Below are positions 45,515-54,185 of a DNA stretch of 64,000 nt, one piece after another. This DNA comes from CAUZIB01 sp963663925 (GTDB lineage: Bacteria > Acidobacteriota > Vicinamibacteria > Vicinamibacterales > UBA8438), in contig OZ250139.1 of NCBI GenBank assembly GCA_965237405.1, forward strand, positions 2,604,001 to 2,668,000, read 5' to 3'. A program made the position numbers and the translations under genes. The first letter of the stretch is position 1, and every line of letters starts with the position of its first letter. Below the pieces are notes generated by a model. That model was not told where the DNA came from. It saw only the letters and a list, made by a program, of their open reading frames with translations, and made no database searches.

Positions 45515-46713
45515 TGTCCACCCAATCGGTCGCTGTGTCGACCGTTCACACACCACGTTTCGAAGGTGCTGCGCTTGTCGCCCTCTGCCTGTTCGCGGGA
45601 GCACTCCAAGTCTCGATCGCTGCGTCCGCGTGTCTGCTCACGATCACGCTCATGCTCTGGATCGGTATGATCGTGAGCGCGCGAGAACATCTCGAAGTCC
45701 CATCCCTCTTTTGGCCCCTCATCGCGTACGCGGGCTACACGATGATCGCGGTGGCCGCCTCGATCGATCCCGTGGCCAGTCTCGCCGACTCCAAGGAAGT
45801 GCTGCTTTTTCTCGTCGTCCCAGTCGTCTATCGACTGGCTCGAGGCCGTTCAGCGACAATAGTGGTAAACATCATCATCAGCGTCGGCGGCGTGACGGCC
45901 GTCTACGGAATAATGCAGTATGGGATTCTCGAATTCGACACCTTGGGCCGGCGACCTCAGGGTTCAATGGGCCATTACATGACATTCTCTGGACTCCTAA
46001 TGCTCGTTATCGGACTGGCCTCGGCCCGAATCCTCTTCGGCACAAGGGAACGCTTGTGGGCCGGATTGGTGTTGCCAGCTCTCGTCGTGGCTTTAGCCTT
46101 GACACTGACGCGCAGCGCCTGGATTGGGGCTTGCGCGGGAGTCGGACTGCTCCTCGTCCTCAAGGACCGCCGACTGCTCGCGGCAGCTCCAGTTGTCGCG
46201 GCGCTGCTTTTCACCCTAGCACCGGCGACCGTCACCGACCGCGTGTACTCGACCTTCGACCTTCAAGACCCGACCAACCGTGACCGGTTCGCGATGGCGC
46301 GCGTGGGTGTTCGGATGGTCCGGGATCATCCGCTGACCGGTATCGGACCCGACATGGTTCAAGTTGTGTACTCGGACTATCGCGATGCAGGCGGCGTCAA
46401 TGAGACAAACCCACATCTCCACAACGTCCCTCTCCAAATCGCCGCAGAGCGCGGACTTCCGGCGCTCGCACTGTGGCTGTGGTTCGTATTCGTCGCCGTT
46501 CGCGAGCTGATGCGAAGCTTCCAGCACGCCGCAGCACGCCCCTTGGCGGCAGGTGGGCTCGCGGCGATCGCCAGCATGTTGGCGGCGGGCATGTTCGAGT
46601 ACAACTTCGGCGACTCAGAGTTCCTGATGCTCTTTCTGGTGATGCTTACGCTTCCCCTCGCCGCGCGCTGGGAGACACGTGAAGCGACCGCAGCCAAGGC
46701 GGAGAACCGCTGA
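45514..46713 (+). CDS. O-antigen ligase/polymerase-family membrane protein (Wzy_C domain)
   Basis: A 399-residue protein with about ten hydrophobic segments and, at residues about 250-300, a periplasmic loop with the O-antigen ligase pattern (RFAMARVGVRMVRDHPLTGIGPDMV, then NPHLHNVPLQIAAERGLPALAL). These histidine- and arginine-rich loops are typical of WaaL/Wzy-type enzymes that transfer or polymerise undecaprenyl-linked glycans at the periplasmic face. Substrate cannot be told. It overlaps the Trm112-like gene by one base and ends 31 bases before the convergent purH. Confidence 0.82.
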   Translation: MSTQSVAVSTVHTPRFEGAALVALCLFAGALQVSIAASACLLTITLMLWIGMIVSAREHLEVPSLFWPLIAYAGYTMIAVAASIDPVASLADSKEVLLFLVVPVVYRLARGRSATIVVNIIISVGGVTAVYGIMQYGILEFDTLGRRPQGSMGHYMTFSGLLMLVIGLASARILFGTRERLWAGLVLPALVVALALTLTRSAWIGACAGVGLLLVLKDRRLLAAAPVVAALLFTLAPATVTDRVYSTFDLQDPTNRDRFAMARVGVRMVRDHPLTGIGPDMVQVVYSDYRDAGGVNETNPHLHNVPLQIAAERGLPALALWLWFVFVAVRELMRSFQHAAARPLAAGGLAAIASMLAAGMFEYNFGDSEFLMLFLVMLTLPLAARWETREATAAKAENR

Positions 46714-46744
46714 CGCTACGTCGAAGCTGGATTGATTCTCAGGC

Positions 46745-48352
46745 TCAGTGCCTGAAATGCCGTCGTCCGGTAAACACCATCGCCATCCCGTGCTCGTCGG
46801 CCGCGGCAATAACCTCGTCATCCCTGCGCGAACCGCCCGGTTGGACGACAGCCGTTGCGCCGGCCTTCGCGATCGAGTCGAGACCGTCACGAAACGGAAA
46901 GAAGGCATCCGACGCGGCCACGGTGCCAACCAACGTGCCACCTGCCTTTAGCGTCGCAACGTTCACAGCATCGACTCGGCTCATTTGACCGGCACCAACG
47001 GCAGCCGAGTGGTCATGATGTGCGAAGACAACCGTATTCGACTTGACATGGGCACAGACCCGCCACGCAAACCGAAGTGCCGTCCACTCGGCGTCGGTGG
47101 GCTGGCGCTGGGTAACCACGCGAAGAACGGTGTCCGGCGCGATCTCAACTCCGTCGGCCCACGGCAGCTGGGCCTCGACGACCCGGTCGCGCTCCTGCAC
47201 GAGCAGCGCCCCAAGGATGGATCGTATCTCACGGCCTTTGACTCCACCATCGCCCATGCCACTGACATCGGCCAAGACCAACCGTAAATTCTTTTTGATG
47301 GCCAAGATTTCGCGAGCATCATCGCTCACGCTCGGCGCCACAACTGCTTCGATGAACGTGCTCGTAATCGCCGTCGCGGTCGGCGCGTCGATCTCGCGAT
47401 TGACCCCAACGATGCCTCCAAACGCCGACAATGGATCGACATCGCGCGCGGCAACATAGGCCGAGGCAAGCGTATCGGCTGTCGCGACCCCGCATGGGTT
47501 GGTGTGCTTGATCACCGCCGCTGCTGGCTCCGCAAACTCCGCAATGACGCGCGCGGCGGCGTCCAAATCCAGGAAATTCGTAAAGGAGAGACCCTTTCCC
47601 TGAACGACCTCCGATGTGCCGAATCCCCACGCCGGTTCATCCGGGTAAATAGCGGCCACCTGATGTGGATTCTCTCCGTATCGGAGGTCTCGCATCTTTG
47701 GCACCGACAGACGGAGATGATCTGGCGTCCCGCCATCTAAATTCAGCGGAGTGTGCACGAATTGGCCCGCCGAAAATGTCACCCGGGCCAGTGCGGTCGC
47801 GATCGTCGCGTCGTAGCCAGCCGTATGTGCGAAGGCTTTTCTTGCTAAGCCGAAACGAAACGCGGGGTCGGCACCATCCGGCTGCCTGAGGGCTTCGAGG
47901 ACATCAGCGTAATCAACTGGATCGACGACGATGAGCACATCCGAGAAGTTCTTCGCGGCCGCCCTGACCATGCTCGGTCCCCCGATATCAATCTGCTCGA
48001 CCAGCTCTCCGAAACAGGTGTCGGGCGCAGCCGCGGTCTCGGCGAAGGGATAGAGATTGACGACGACGATGTCAACGAGCCGGATGCCCTGTTCAGCGAT
48101 CGCAACCAGATCGTCGGGACGGTTACGCCGCGCGAGAATCCCGCCGTGCACCGCTGGGTGCAGCGTCTTCACGCGACCGTCCATTATTTCTGGGAATCCA
48201 GTAACTTCTGACACCCCGATGACATGAATTCCTGCCTCGGACAGTACGCGGGCCGTGCCACCCGTCGACACGATCTCGACCTGCTGGTCGGCGAGTTCCC
48301 TGGCGAACTCGACTACACCTGTCTTATCGGAGACACTCAACAACGCTCGCAT
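46745..48352 (-). CDS. purH: bifunctional AICAR transformylase/IMP cyclohydrolase
   Basis: Carries out the last two steps of purine synthesis. The 535-residue product has the IMP cyclohydrolase domain (residues about 1-200: LLSVSDKTGVVEFAREL, STGGTARVLSEAG, GRVKTLHPAVHGGILARR, VVNLYPF) and the transformylase domain with LRYGENPHQVAAIY, KHTNPCGVA, DPLSAFGGIVGVNREID, SNTVVFAHH and AGQMSRVDAV, ending GMAMVFTGRRHFRH, the conserved C-terminal pattern. Length is in the family range (E. coli 529). Confidence 0.97.
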   Translation of the reverse strand: MRALLSVSDKTGVVEFARELADQQVEIVSTGGTARVLSEAGIHVIGVSEVTGFPEIMDGRVKTLHPAVHGGILARRNRPDDLVAIAEQGIRLVDIVVVNLYPFAETAAAPDTCFGELVEQIDIGGPSMVRAAAKNFSDVLIVVDPVDYADVLEALRQPDGADPAFRFGLARKAFAHTAGYDATIATALARVTFSAGQFVHTPLNLDGGTPDHLRLSVPKMRDLRYGENPHQVAAIYPDEPAWGFGTSEVVQGKGLSFTNFLDLDAAARVIAEFAEPAAAVIKHTNPCGVATADTLASAYVAARDVDPLSAFGGIVGVNREIDAPTATAITSTFIEAVVAPSVSDDAREILAIKKNLRLVLADVSGMGDGGVKGREIRSILGALLVQERDRVVEAQLPWADGVEIAPDTVLRVVTQRQPTDAEWTALRFAWRVCAHVKSNTVVFAHHDHSAAVGAGQMSRVDAVNVATLKAGGTLVGTVAASDAFFPFRDGLDSIAKAGATAVVQPGGSRRDDEVIAAADEHGMAMVFTGRRHFRH

Positions 48353-48380
48353 GCTCGTGCCTCTGCTGGCGTGGATCTCA

Positions 48381-48836
48381 TCACACCCGTCGGATAAGTA
48401 GCCACATCAACGGCAACCACAGCTCTCGCGCAAGAGGAACCTGCCGATCGTCAACGAGCACCTGACATTCGTCGTAACGGCCAACGATCTCAAACAGCGT
48501 CCGAAGCTCAATCGCATCGCCTGGATAGAAACGCGCCCGGTGGCGAAATTGAATCTCCTGGCCAACCTCGCGATACTCCGGCGCCCTCTTGGCTAGCGAC
48601 ACCGCCCGTTCGTAGTCGTCCGCCTTGAACTTCGGAAAACTAAGTGTGATCGAGAACCGTCGGTCCGTCGGACCAAACAGCACATCATGCAGGTCAGGAT
48701 CAATGGATATGAGCTCTTGTGGAGTTGGCTCTTCCGAGGGCTCGACGTAAGGCCAGAAACGCTCCGTCGGTCTATGCTCAAGAGGCGGCGTGGGAGAAGT
48801 GCCCTGAGGATCGGGTGAAATCCTGGAATCGCCCAT
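48381..48836 (-). CDS. unknown protein, 151 residues
   Basis: I do not recognise this family. The product starts (ATG 48836; a TTG one codon upstream is possible) with a Pro/Ser/Thr-rich polar stretch of about 30 residues, then ISIDPDLHDVLFG, RFSITLSFPKFKADDYERAV, KRAPEYREVGQEIQFRHRAR, and ends in a hydrophobic segment LWLPLMWLLIRRV. It has no signal peptide or obvious membrane helix other than the short hydrophobic end. It is co-directional with purH (28 bases downstream) and divergent from selA 57 bases away. Codon use looks ordinary. Confidence 0.6.
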   Translation of the reverse strand: MGDSRISPDPQGTSPTPPLEHRPTERFWPYVEPSEEPTPQELISIDPDLHDVLFGPTDRRFSITLSFPKFKADDYERAVSLAKRAPEYREVGQEIQFRHRARFYPGDAIELRTLFEIVGRYDECQVLVDDRQVPLARELWLPLMWLLIRRV

Positions 48837-48892
48837 CAAATCGAACGTGAACGTGATGGTATCCTGAACGTTCGAACGCCGGCAAGGTGGAC

Positions 48893-50326
48893 ATGCCGAT
48901 CAGCATCCGTCGCGTCATCCCATCGATCGAGCAACTTCGCAAGCGCGACTCGATACGCGCGCTTGAGGCGCGGTACGGTCCGCGGTCCGTGGTCAACGCC
49001 CTACGTGAAGAAGCTGAGGAACTGCGAGAGGGTATCGAAGGAGGATCGGTGAGTATCACCGATCGCGAAGGCGCGGCGGCACACATCGAACGTGAAATCG
49101 GGAATCGGCTCGTGACAATGCTATCACCGTCGCTCCGGCCGGTCATCAACGGAACTGGCGTCATCATTCACACGAATCTCGGGCGTGCGCCTCTCTCGGC
49201 GTCCGCCATTGAACACATTGGCGCAATCGTAGCCGGGTATTCAACGCTGGAATACGACCTTACCACTGGAACCCGCGGCAGCCGAACAACGCACGCGTCG
49301 AGGCTCATCTGTCGTCTGACCGGCGCCGACGCAGCAACTGTCGTCAACAACAACGCCGCTGGCGTCCTGCTTGTGCTGTCTGCGCTGGCGGCAGGACGGG
49401 AGGTAATCATCTCACGTGGAGAGCTCGTTGAAATAGGTGGGGGATTTCGTATCCCGGACGTCCTTCAGCAGTCTGGAACACGTATGCGCGAAGTTGGCAC
49501 CACGAACCGAACTCGCCCCGAAGACTACGCCGCCGCAATCAACTCGAGCACGGCACTAATCCTCCGCGTGCACCCGTCCAACTTCCAGCTCGAGGGCTTC
49601 ACCGAGCGCCCCTCGCTGAAGTCGGTCGTCGAAATAGGCCGGCGACTTGCCGTTCCGGTCGTTGAAGATCTCGGCAGCGGCAATCTCCGGCCGAAACTCG
49701 GTCACCCGCCGCTCCCGCGCCGTGAGCCAACGGTTCAGGAGAGTCTCGACGCGGGTGTAACGGTGTGCTGCTTCAGTGGAGACAAGCTGCTCGGCGGACC
49801 ACAGGCGGGCCTCATTGTCGGCGAACAGGCTTCAGTCGACGCCGTCGCTCGGCATCCGCTGATGCGAGCGCTGCGTGTCGATAAGCTCATTTACGCGGCG
49901 CTCGAAGCCACGCTGTTGGAGCATCTGACAGGACGCGCGTCGGAAACTATACCGATCGAGCGCATGATCGATCTCGACGTGGATCAGTTGGTCGATCGCG
50001 CCAACCGGATTTCCCGTCTCGTTGCCGAGATCACGCCGTCCACGGTGCTGACCATCGCATCCGGTCGATCGGTTATCGGTGGCGGCACAACCCCCGGAGT
50101 GAGCCTGCCCAGCTGCGTGATTCAGGTCGAGGTCGAAGGCTGTTCTCCGGAGGCCGTCGAAGCCACGTTACGGGCCTCGCTGCCGCCGGTTATTGGTCGA
50201 ATCGAGAACGATCGTGTTTGCCTGGATCTCAGAACGGTTCAACCCGATCAGGACGACACGGTCGCCGAGGCGCTTATTCGCCTCGGAAACCCACATCGCG
50301 CTGGAAGGAACTCACGCAGTGGGTAA
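48893..50326 (+). CDS. selA: L-seryl-tRNA(Sec) selenium transferase
   Basis: SelA turns Ser-tRNA(Sec) into Sec-tRNA(Sec) using selenophosphate. The 477-residue product (ATG 48893, with AAGG five bases upstream; a GTG six bases earlier is the alternative) shows the N-terminal IPSIEQLRKRDSIRALEARYG, VINGTGVIIHTNLGRAPLS, YDLTTGTRGSRTTHASRL and the PLP-lysine segment CFSGDKLLGGPQAGLIVG. Length is near E. coli (463). Its 3' end overlaps convergent nqrM by 15 bases. No selB, selC or selD lies in the window. Confidence 0.95.
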   Translation: MPISIRRVIPSIEQLRKRDSIRALEARYGPRSVVNALREEAEELREGIEGGSVSITDREGAAAHIEREIGNRLVTMLSPSLRPVINGTGVIIHTNLGRAPLSASAIEHIGAIVAGYSTLEYDLTTGTRGSRTTHASRLICRLTGADAATVVNNNAAGVLLVLSALAAGREVIISRGELVEIGGGFRIPDVLQQSGTRMREVGTTNRTRPEDYAAAINSSTALILRVHPSNFQLEGFTERPSLKSVVEIGRRLAVPVVEDLGSGNLRPKLGHPPLPRREPTVQESLDAGVTVCCFSGDKLLGGPQAGLIVGEQASVDAVARHPLMRALRVDKLIYAALEATLLEHLTGRASETIPIERMIDLDVDQLVDRANRISRLVAEITPSTVLTIASGRSVIGGGTTPGVSLPSCVIQVEVEGCSPEAVEATLRASLPPVIGRIENDRVCLDLRTVQPDQDDTVAEALIRLGNPHRAGRNSRSG

Positions 50327-50497
50327 ACGCTGACCTGGCCGATTGGGACAGGTCTCGCACGATAGAGGGGCGCCGCCGGGTCCGGTCACCTCGCGGCCGC
50401 ATGAACCGCGCAGACACGGATAGTTGAACAGTACGCCAACTCCCATGGCGAGCATGACGATCGCCATCAGACCAGCTGTCAACAAGAAGACCCCCAC
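50312..50497 (-). CDS. nqrM: Na+-NQR maturation protein NqrM
   Basis: NqrM helps insert the iron-cysteine centre of NqrD/NqrE. The 61-residue product (GTG 50497, with GGAAA six bases upstream) has one N-terminal membrane helix (FLLTAGLMAIVMLAMGVGVL) and a short cytoplasmic tail with four cysteines (28, 33, 47, 50) in the family arrangement RGSCG...LSCETC. It is last in the nqr series, after apbE, as in Vibrio. It overlaps the 3' end of selA. Assignment rests on the cysteine pattern and neighbourhood. Confidence 0.82.
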   Translation of the reverse strand: MGVFLLTAGLMAIVMLAMGVGVLFNYPCLRGSCGREVTGPGGAPLSCETCPNRPGQRLPTA

Positions 50498-50509
50498 AAT
50501 CTTTCCAGT

Positions 50510-51550
50510 CTATAGTGCTGCCACCCCAGCAAGCACCTCAAATGCCGGCGTGGCCAGTTCGCGATACGTCCCATCGTCCTGGCGAATGATCAGGAATGCT
50601 GCCCACTTTCGGTTCGAGGCCAGCGCAAATGCTTCATCGGGACCCATCACTTCTAGAGCCGTCGCCACCGCGTCGGCCCACGCACACTGCGAATCGATAA
50701 CGCTAACCGACGCTAATCCATGCGCCACCGGACGACCACTGCGCGGGTCAATCGTATGTGAAATGCGGCGGCCGTCGTACTCAATGAAATTTCGGTAGTC
50801 GCCGGATGTCGCGAGGGCAGCATCCTCAAGCTCAATCACTCGCTGCAGACCGGGCGCGTCAGACGAGGGCCGCTCGATACCCACACGCCACGGTCGTTCT
50901 TCGGAGTTCCGACCGCGTGTTCTAACCTCGCCACCGACTTCGATCAGATACGCCTCGATGCCTGCGTCATTCAATACCTCAGCCACCCGGTCGACCCCAT
51001 ACCCTTTCGCGATCGCCGAAACGTCGATCTGCAAGCCGGGATAGGTCTTGCTAATGGTCGACCGTGCGATATCGATCTGAAGTTTCTCGTAACCAACCGC
51101 CAACCGAAGCCGGCTCAGATCGGCATCGCTAGGTAAAATACTGTCGGCCGGAAATGGCCCAAAACCCCATGCGCCCACCAAGGGTGCAACAGTAACGTCG
51201 AACGCGCCGCCGGTTAGCTCGCTGACCTCGCGCGCCTGGCGGAGCACATCTATAGTCTCCATCGAGACCGGAAATGGGTCAGGTGAGGTCGTCCGGTTGA
51301 ATCTCGAGAGTTCGGAATCGACGATGTAGGTGGACATCTTCACCTCGACCCCATCAAGGGTTCTCCGAATCCGTGTGTCGACCTGCTCCAACGATGCATC
51401 GTTCAAGGCATCGACCACGATGGTGACCGAAAACGTCGTACCCATCGTGTCACCCCGGAATAAATGATGGGTCGCTGGTGGCGCTCCGCACGCGCCCGCC
51501 GCCGCGAACGCCAACAGCGCTACCACGAGCCGGCAGGGCACACGAATCAT
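50510..51550 (-). CDS. apbE: FAD:protein FMN transferase ApbE
   Basis: ApbE attaches FMN through a phosphodiester to the Thr of S/D-G-A-T motifs in NqrB and NqrC. From ATG 51550 (GGAAGAGAAC upstream) the 346-residue product has a signal peptide with a possible lipobox (AAAGACG, Cys near 20), RGDTMGTTFSVTIV, MSTYIVDSELSRFN, the flavin/Mg segments DVTVAPLVGAWGFGP and IDVSAIAKGYGVDRVAEVL, SGDYRNFIEYDGRRISHTIDPRSG and ASVSVIDSQCAWADAVATAL. Its presence beside nqrB and nqrC makes the target clear. Confidence 0.94.
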   Translation of the reverse strand: MIRVPCRLVVALLAFAAAGACGAPPATHHLFRGDTMGTTFSVTIVVDALNDASLEQVDTRIRRTLDGVEVKMSTYIVDSELSRFNRTTSPDPFPVSMETIDVLRQAREVSELTGGAFDVTVAPLVGAWGFGPFPADSILPSDADLSRLRLAVGYEKLQIDIARSTISKTYPGLQIDVSAIAKGYGVDRVAEVLNDAGIEAYLIEVGGEVRTRGRNSEERPWRVGIERPSSDAPGLQRVIELEDAALATSGDYRNFIEYDGRRISHTIDPRSGRPVAHGLASVSVIDSQCAWADAVATALEVMGPDEAFALASNRKWAAFLIIRQDDGTYRELATPAFEVLAGVAAL

Positions 51551-51590
51551 GTTCTCTTCCGACCGAGCCTGAGGATAACTAGCGACAACG

Positions 51591-52088
51591 CTACCGTGGT
51601 TCCGTGGGGTCGCGTCCGTCGCGCGGTGCACCGGTGCCGGACGAGCCCATGAAGAACTTCCTGCCGTCTTCGAATGTGACGTCACGGCCATTAGCGCGAG
51701 CCGTTCGGTCTTTGCTCTGGTAGCCATCTACGATGATTATCGTGCCTGGCACGATCGAATCTCGACGTAAGCCCCGCCGAAGCAACGTGTCCGGTGTGCC
51801 ACCATCAATCACGCCCATGCTACCTGGTACCGCACCGACGGCACCGAGTTGAAAGACGGGTGCAGCGGGTAACGGTCCTTGGGGTCCATCACGCAACGCT
51901 ATCGCGTGTCGAGCGATATGGGGCTCGACGTCATAGTGAGCCGCGTTCAGCACTTGCCAAATACCGTTCAGATCGGGAGGTCCGTTAGACAACCGATGTG
52001 GTCCAAAATTCTCGGACTGCGCCTGTATCGGTACAGCGACTAGCAGCACCACAACTAGAACCGCGGTTGCGGCGACCAAAGACTTCAT
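51591..52088 (-). CDS. exported protein, PDLNGIWQ-type N-terminal half joined to a DUF6152-type C-terminal half
   Basis: A 165-residue protein (ATG 52088, AGGAG upstream) with a signal peptide (VVVLLVAVPIQAQS). The N-terminal half PDLNGIWQVLNAAHYDVEPH to GAVGAVPGSMGV resembles the start of a family of longer secreted proteins common in Acidobacteriota. The second half, TPDTLLRRGLRRDSIVPGT, VDGYQSKDRTARANGRDVTF and DGRKFFMGSSGTGAP, resembles the end of DUF6152 proteins; these likenesses are from memory. The join falls at GVIDGGTPDT, a GG motif both may share. It sits in the nqr operon between nqrF and apbE, 202 bases after nqrF. Function unknown. Confidence 0.65.
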   Translation of the reverse strand: MKSLVAATAVLVVVLLVAVPIQAQSENFGPHRLSNGPPDLNGIWQVLNAAHYDVEPHIARHAIALRDGPQGPLPAAPVFQLGAVGAVPGSMGVIDGGTPDTLLRRGLRRDSIVPGTIIIVDGYQSKDRTARANGRDVTFEDGRKFFMGSSGTGAPRDGRDPTEPR

Positions 52089-52296
52089 AGCCAAGCTCTC
52101 CTAGATTCGTTGAACCAATACGTAATGCGGGCGGAACCTTCAGCATGGTGAGTGCGACAGATCTCTGTACCGAGGCTGCCGATGCGCGGCAAGGCGTCAA
52201 AAGTGAGCGCCCTTGGAATGTGCAAGCACTAACCAACGGCGGCAGACAAGATATAGCACCAACCGAATGAATAGTCCCATTTCACTCACTACACCA

Positions 52297-53523
52297 CTAC
52301 CCGAAATCGTCAAACATGATGTTATCGGGCTCGACTCCGAGGCTATCCAACATGTCCATACACACCTTGAGCATCATGGGCGGCCCACAAAGGTAATACT
52401 CGACATCCTCGGGCGCGGGATGGTCCTTGAGGTAGTTGTCGTAGAGCACCTCGTGGATTAAGCCAGTGTACCCCGACCACTCGTCGTCAGGTAGTGGTTC
52501 CGATAACGCCAGGTGCCATTCGAAGTTCTCGTTCTCCTTCTGGATCGTGTCGAAGTCTTTGACGTAAAACGCTTCACGGAAGCTACGTGCACCGTACCAG
52601 AAGCTCACCTTGCGCGTAGTGTGCAGTCTACGAAACTGGTCGAAGATGTGCGAACGCATCGGTGCCATGCCTGCACCGCCGCCGATGAAGAGCATTTCGG
52701 CATCAGTCTGCTTGGCGAAGAACTCCCCGAACGGGCCGTTTATTGCAACCTCGTCTCCTGGCTTGAGACTAAAAAGATACGACGTCATCTTTCCTGGAGG
52801 CGTGCCATCTGGCGCCTTCGGCGGGGGCGATGCAATACGGACGTTCAGCATGATGCCCCCCTCTTCGTCCGGGTAGTTGGCCATCGAATACGCACGCGTC
52901 ACCGGTTCATCGAGTGCCGCCTCGAACCTCCATAGCTTGGAGTGATCCCAATCGGTTCGATATTGTTCCTCAACCTCAAAATCAGAGTATGGGTAGCGCC
53001 CTGAGGGGGCTTCGATCTGGATGTACCCGCCCGCGCGGAATGGCACCGCCTCACCAGGGGCCAGCTCGAGAACAAGTTCCTTGATGAACGTAGCCACGTT
53101 GTGATTCGACCGAACCTTACACGTCCACCGCCGAACGTCGAACACCTCCGGTGGAATCTCAATCCGCATGTCCTGCTTGACGCGAACCTGACATGACAAA
53201 CGGACGTCATTCCGAGCTTCGCCACGGGATACATGACTCGTCTCCGTCCGTAAGAGCGCGCCGCCGCCTGATCCCACAATCACCTTGCACACACCACACG
53301 TCCCCTTCCCTCCGCACGCTGAGGGAATGAAGATCTTGTTGGCGGCAAGCGTTCCCAGTAGCGTTCCGCCGGCTGGTGTGTGCAGACACTTTTCGGGGTC
53401 GTCATTCACCGTGATCGTGACGTCACCCGTGGCCACAAGCTGCCGTCGAGCAATCATGAGGAGCCCGACAAGAGACACGACCGTCAACGTAAACATCGCA
53501 ACGCCGAGGGTAACGGTGGCCAT
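52297..53523 (-). CDS. nqrF: Na+-translocating NADH:quinone reductase subunit F
   Basis: NqrF is the electron entry subunit: it oxidises NADH at an FAD and passes electrons to a 2Fe-2S centre. The 408-residue product has an N-terminal membrane helix (residues about 7-28), a ferredoxin domain with cysteines 70, 76, 79 and 111 (the same spacing as in Vibrio NqrF), the flavin motif RAYSMANYP and the NADH-site GGGAGMAPMRSHIF, ending YYLCGPPMM...FDDFG. It is 45 bases after nqrE. Confidence 0.97.
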   Translation of the reverse strand: MATVTLGVAMFTLTVVSLVGLLMIARRQLVATGDVTITVNDDPEKCLHTPAGGTLLGTLAANKIFIPSACGGKGTCGVCKVIVGSGGGALLRTETSHVSRGEARNDVRLSCQVRVKQDMRIEIPPEVFDVRRWTCKVRSNHNVATFIKELVLELAPGEAVPFRAGGYIQIEAPSGRYPYSDFEVEEQYRTDWDHSKLWRFEAALDEPVTRAYSMANYPDEEGGIMLNVRIASPPPKAPDGTPPGKMTSYLFSLKPGDEVAINGPFGEFFAKQTDAEMLFIGGGAGMAPMRSHIFDQFRRLHTTRKVSFWYGARSFREAFYVKDFDTIQKENENFEWHLALSEPLPDDEWSGYTGLIHEVLYDNYLKDHPAPEDVEYYLCGPPMMLKVCMDMLDSLGVEPDNIMFDDFG

Positions 53524-53567
53524 GACGAGTTCTTAGAACTCCATGAGTCGGAAATAACGGTAGCGCG

Positions 53568-54185
53568 TCAAAGCTGGATGCCGGCAAAGGCCATGAAGCC
53601 GATCGCCATCAGCCCAACCAAAATGAACGTTAACCCCAATCCCCGCAGCGCTTCAGGGGGATTGCTATATCGGAGTCGCTCGCGGATACCCGCGAGCGCG
53701 ACAATCGCCAAGGCCCATCCCACACCTGAACCAAGCCCGAACACCACGCTCTCGGCTAGCGTGTAGTTACGCTCGACCATAAACAGTGAGGCCCCCAAAA
53801 TGGCGCAGTTCACAGCGATCAGCGGTAAGAAAATACCGAGTGCGGTGTACAGCTTAGGGACGAAGCGGTCGAGCAACATCTCGACAATCTGCACGCTGGC
53901 GGCAATCGTCCCAATGTAGGTCAAGAAGCCAAGGAAGGAAAGGTCGTACGCCTCCAGCGACGGATGAACCCACGCCATCGCGCCGGGCTTTAGCAGATAC
54001 ACGTAGATGAGGTTGTTCATTGGCACGGTAATCGTTAGCACGAACATCACCGCCACGCCGAGACCAAGCGCAGTCTTGACCTCGCGCGACACCGCGAGGA
54101 ACGAGCACATGCCGAGGAAGAACGCCAACGCCATGTTCTCGACAAAGACCGCGCGAACGGCAAGACTGAGGTAATGCTCCAGCAT
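53568..54185 (-). CDS. nqrE: Na+-translocating NADH:quinone reductase subunit E
   Basis: Integral membrane subunit, homologous to NqrD and RnfA, that shares an iron-cysteine centre with NqrD. From ATG 54185 the product has 205 residues with six hydrophobic segments, starting LEHYLSLAVRAVFVENMALA; the conserved cysteines lie in FFLGMCSFLAVS and PLIAVNCAILGA. An open frame 37 codons longer runs into nqrD and is ignored. The start shares one base with the nqrD stop. Confidence 0.96.
   Translation of the reverse strand: MLEHYLSLAVRAVFVENMALAFFLGMCSFLAVSREVKTALGLGVAVMFVLTITVPMNNLIYVYLLKPGAMAWVHPSLEAYDLSFLGFLTYIGTIAASVQIVEMLLDRFVPKLYTALGIFLPLIAVNCAILGASLFMVERNYTLAESVVFGLGSGVGWALAIVALAGIRERLRYSNPPEALRGLGLTFILVGLMAIGFMAFAGIQL

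Noticed and set aside
46739..46755. Hairpin TCAGGC/GCCTGA between the ligase gene and purH as a terminator
   Set aside because: The stem is only six pairs, overlaps the purH stop codon and has no T-run on either strand.
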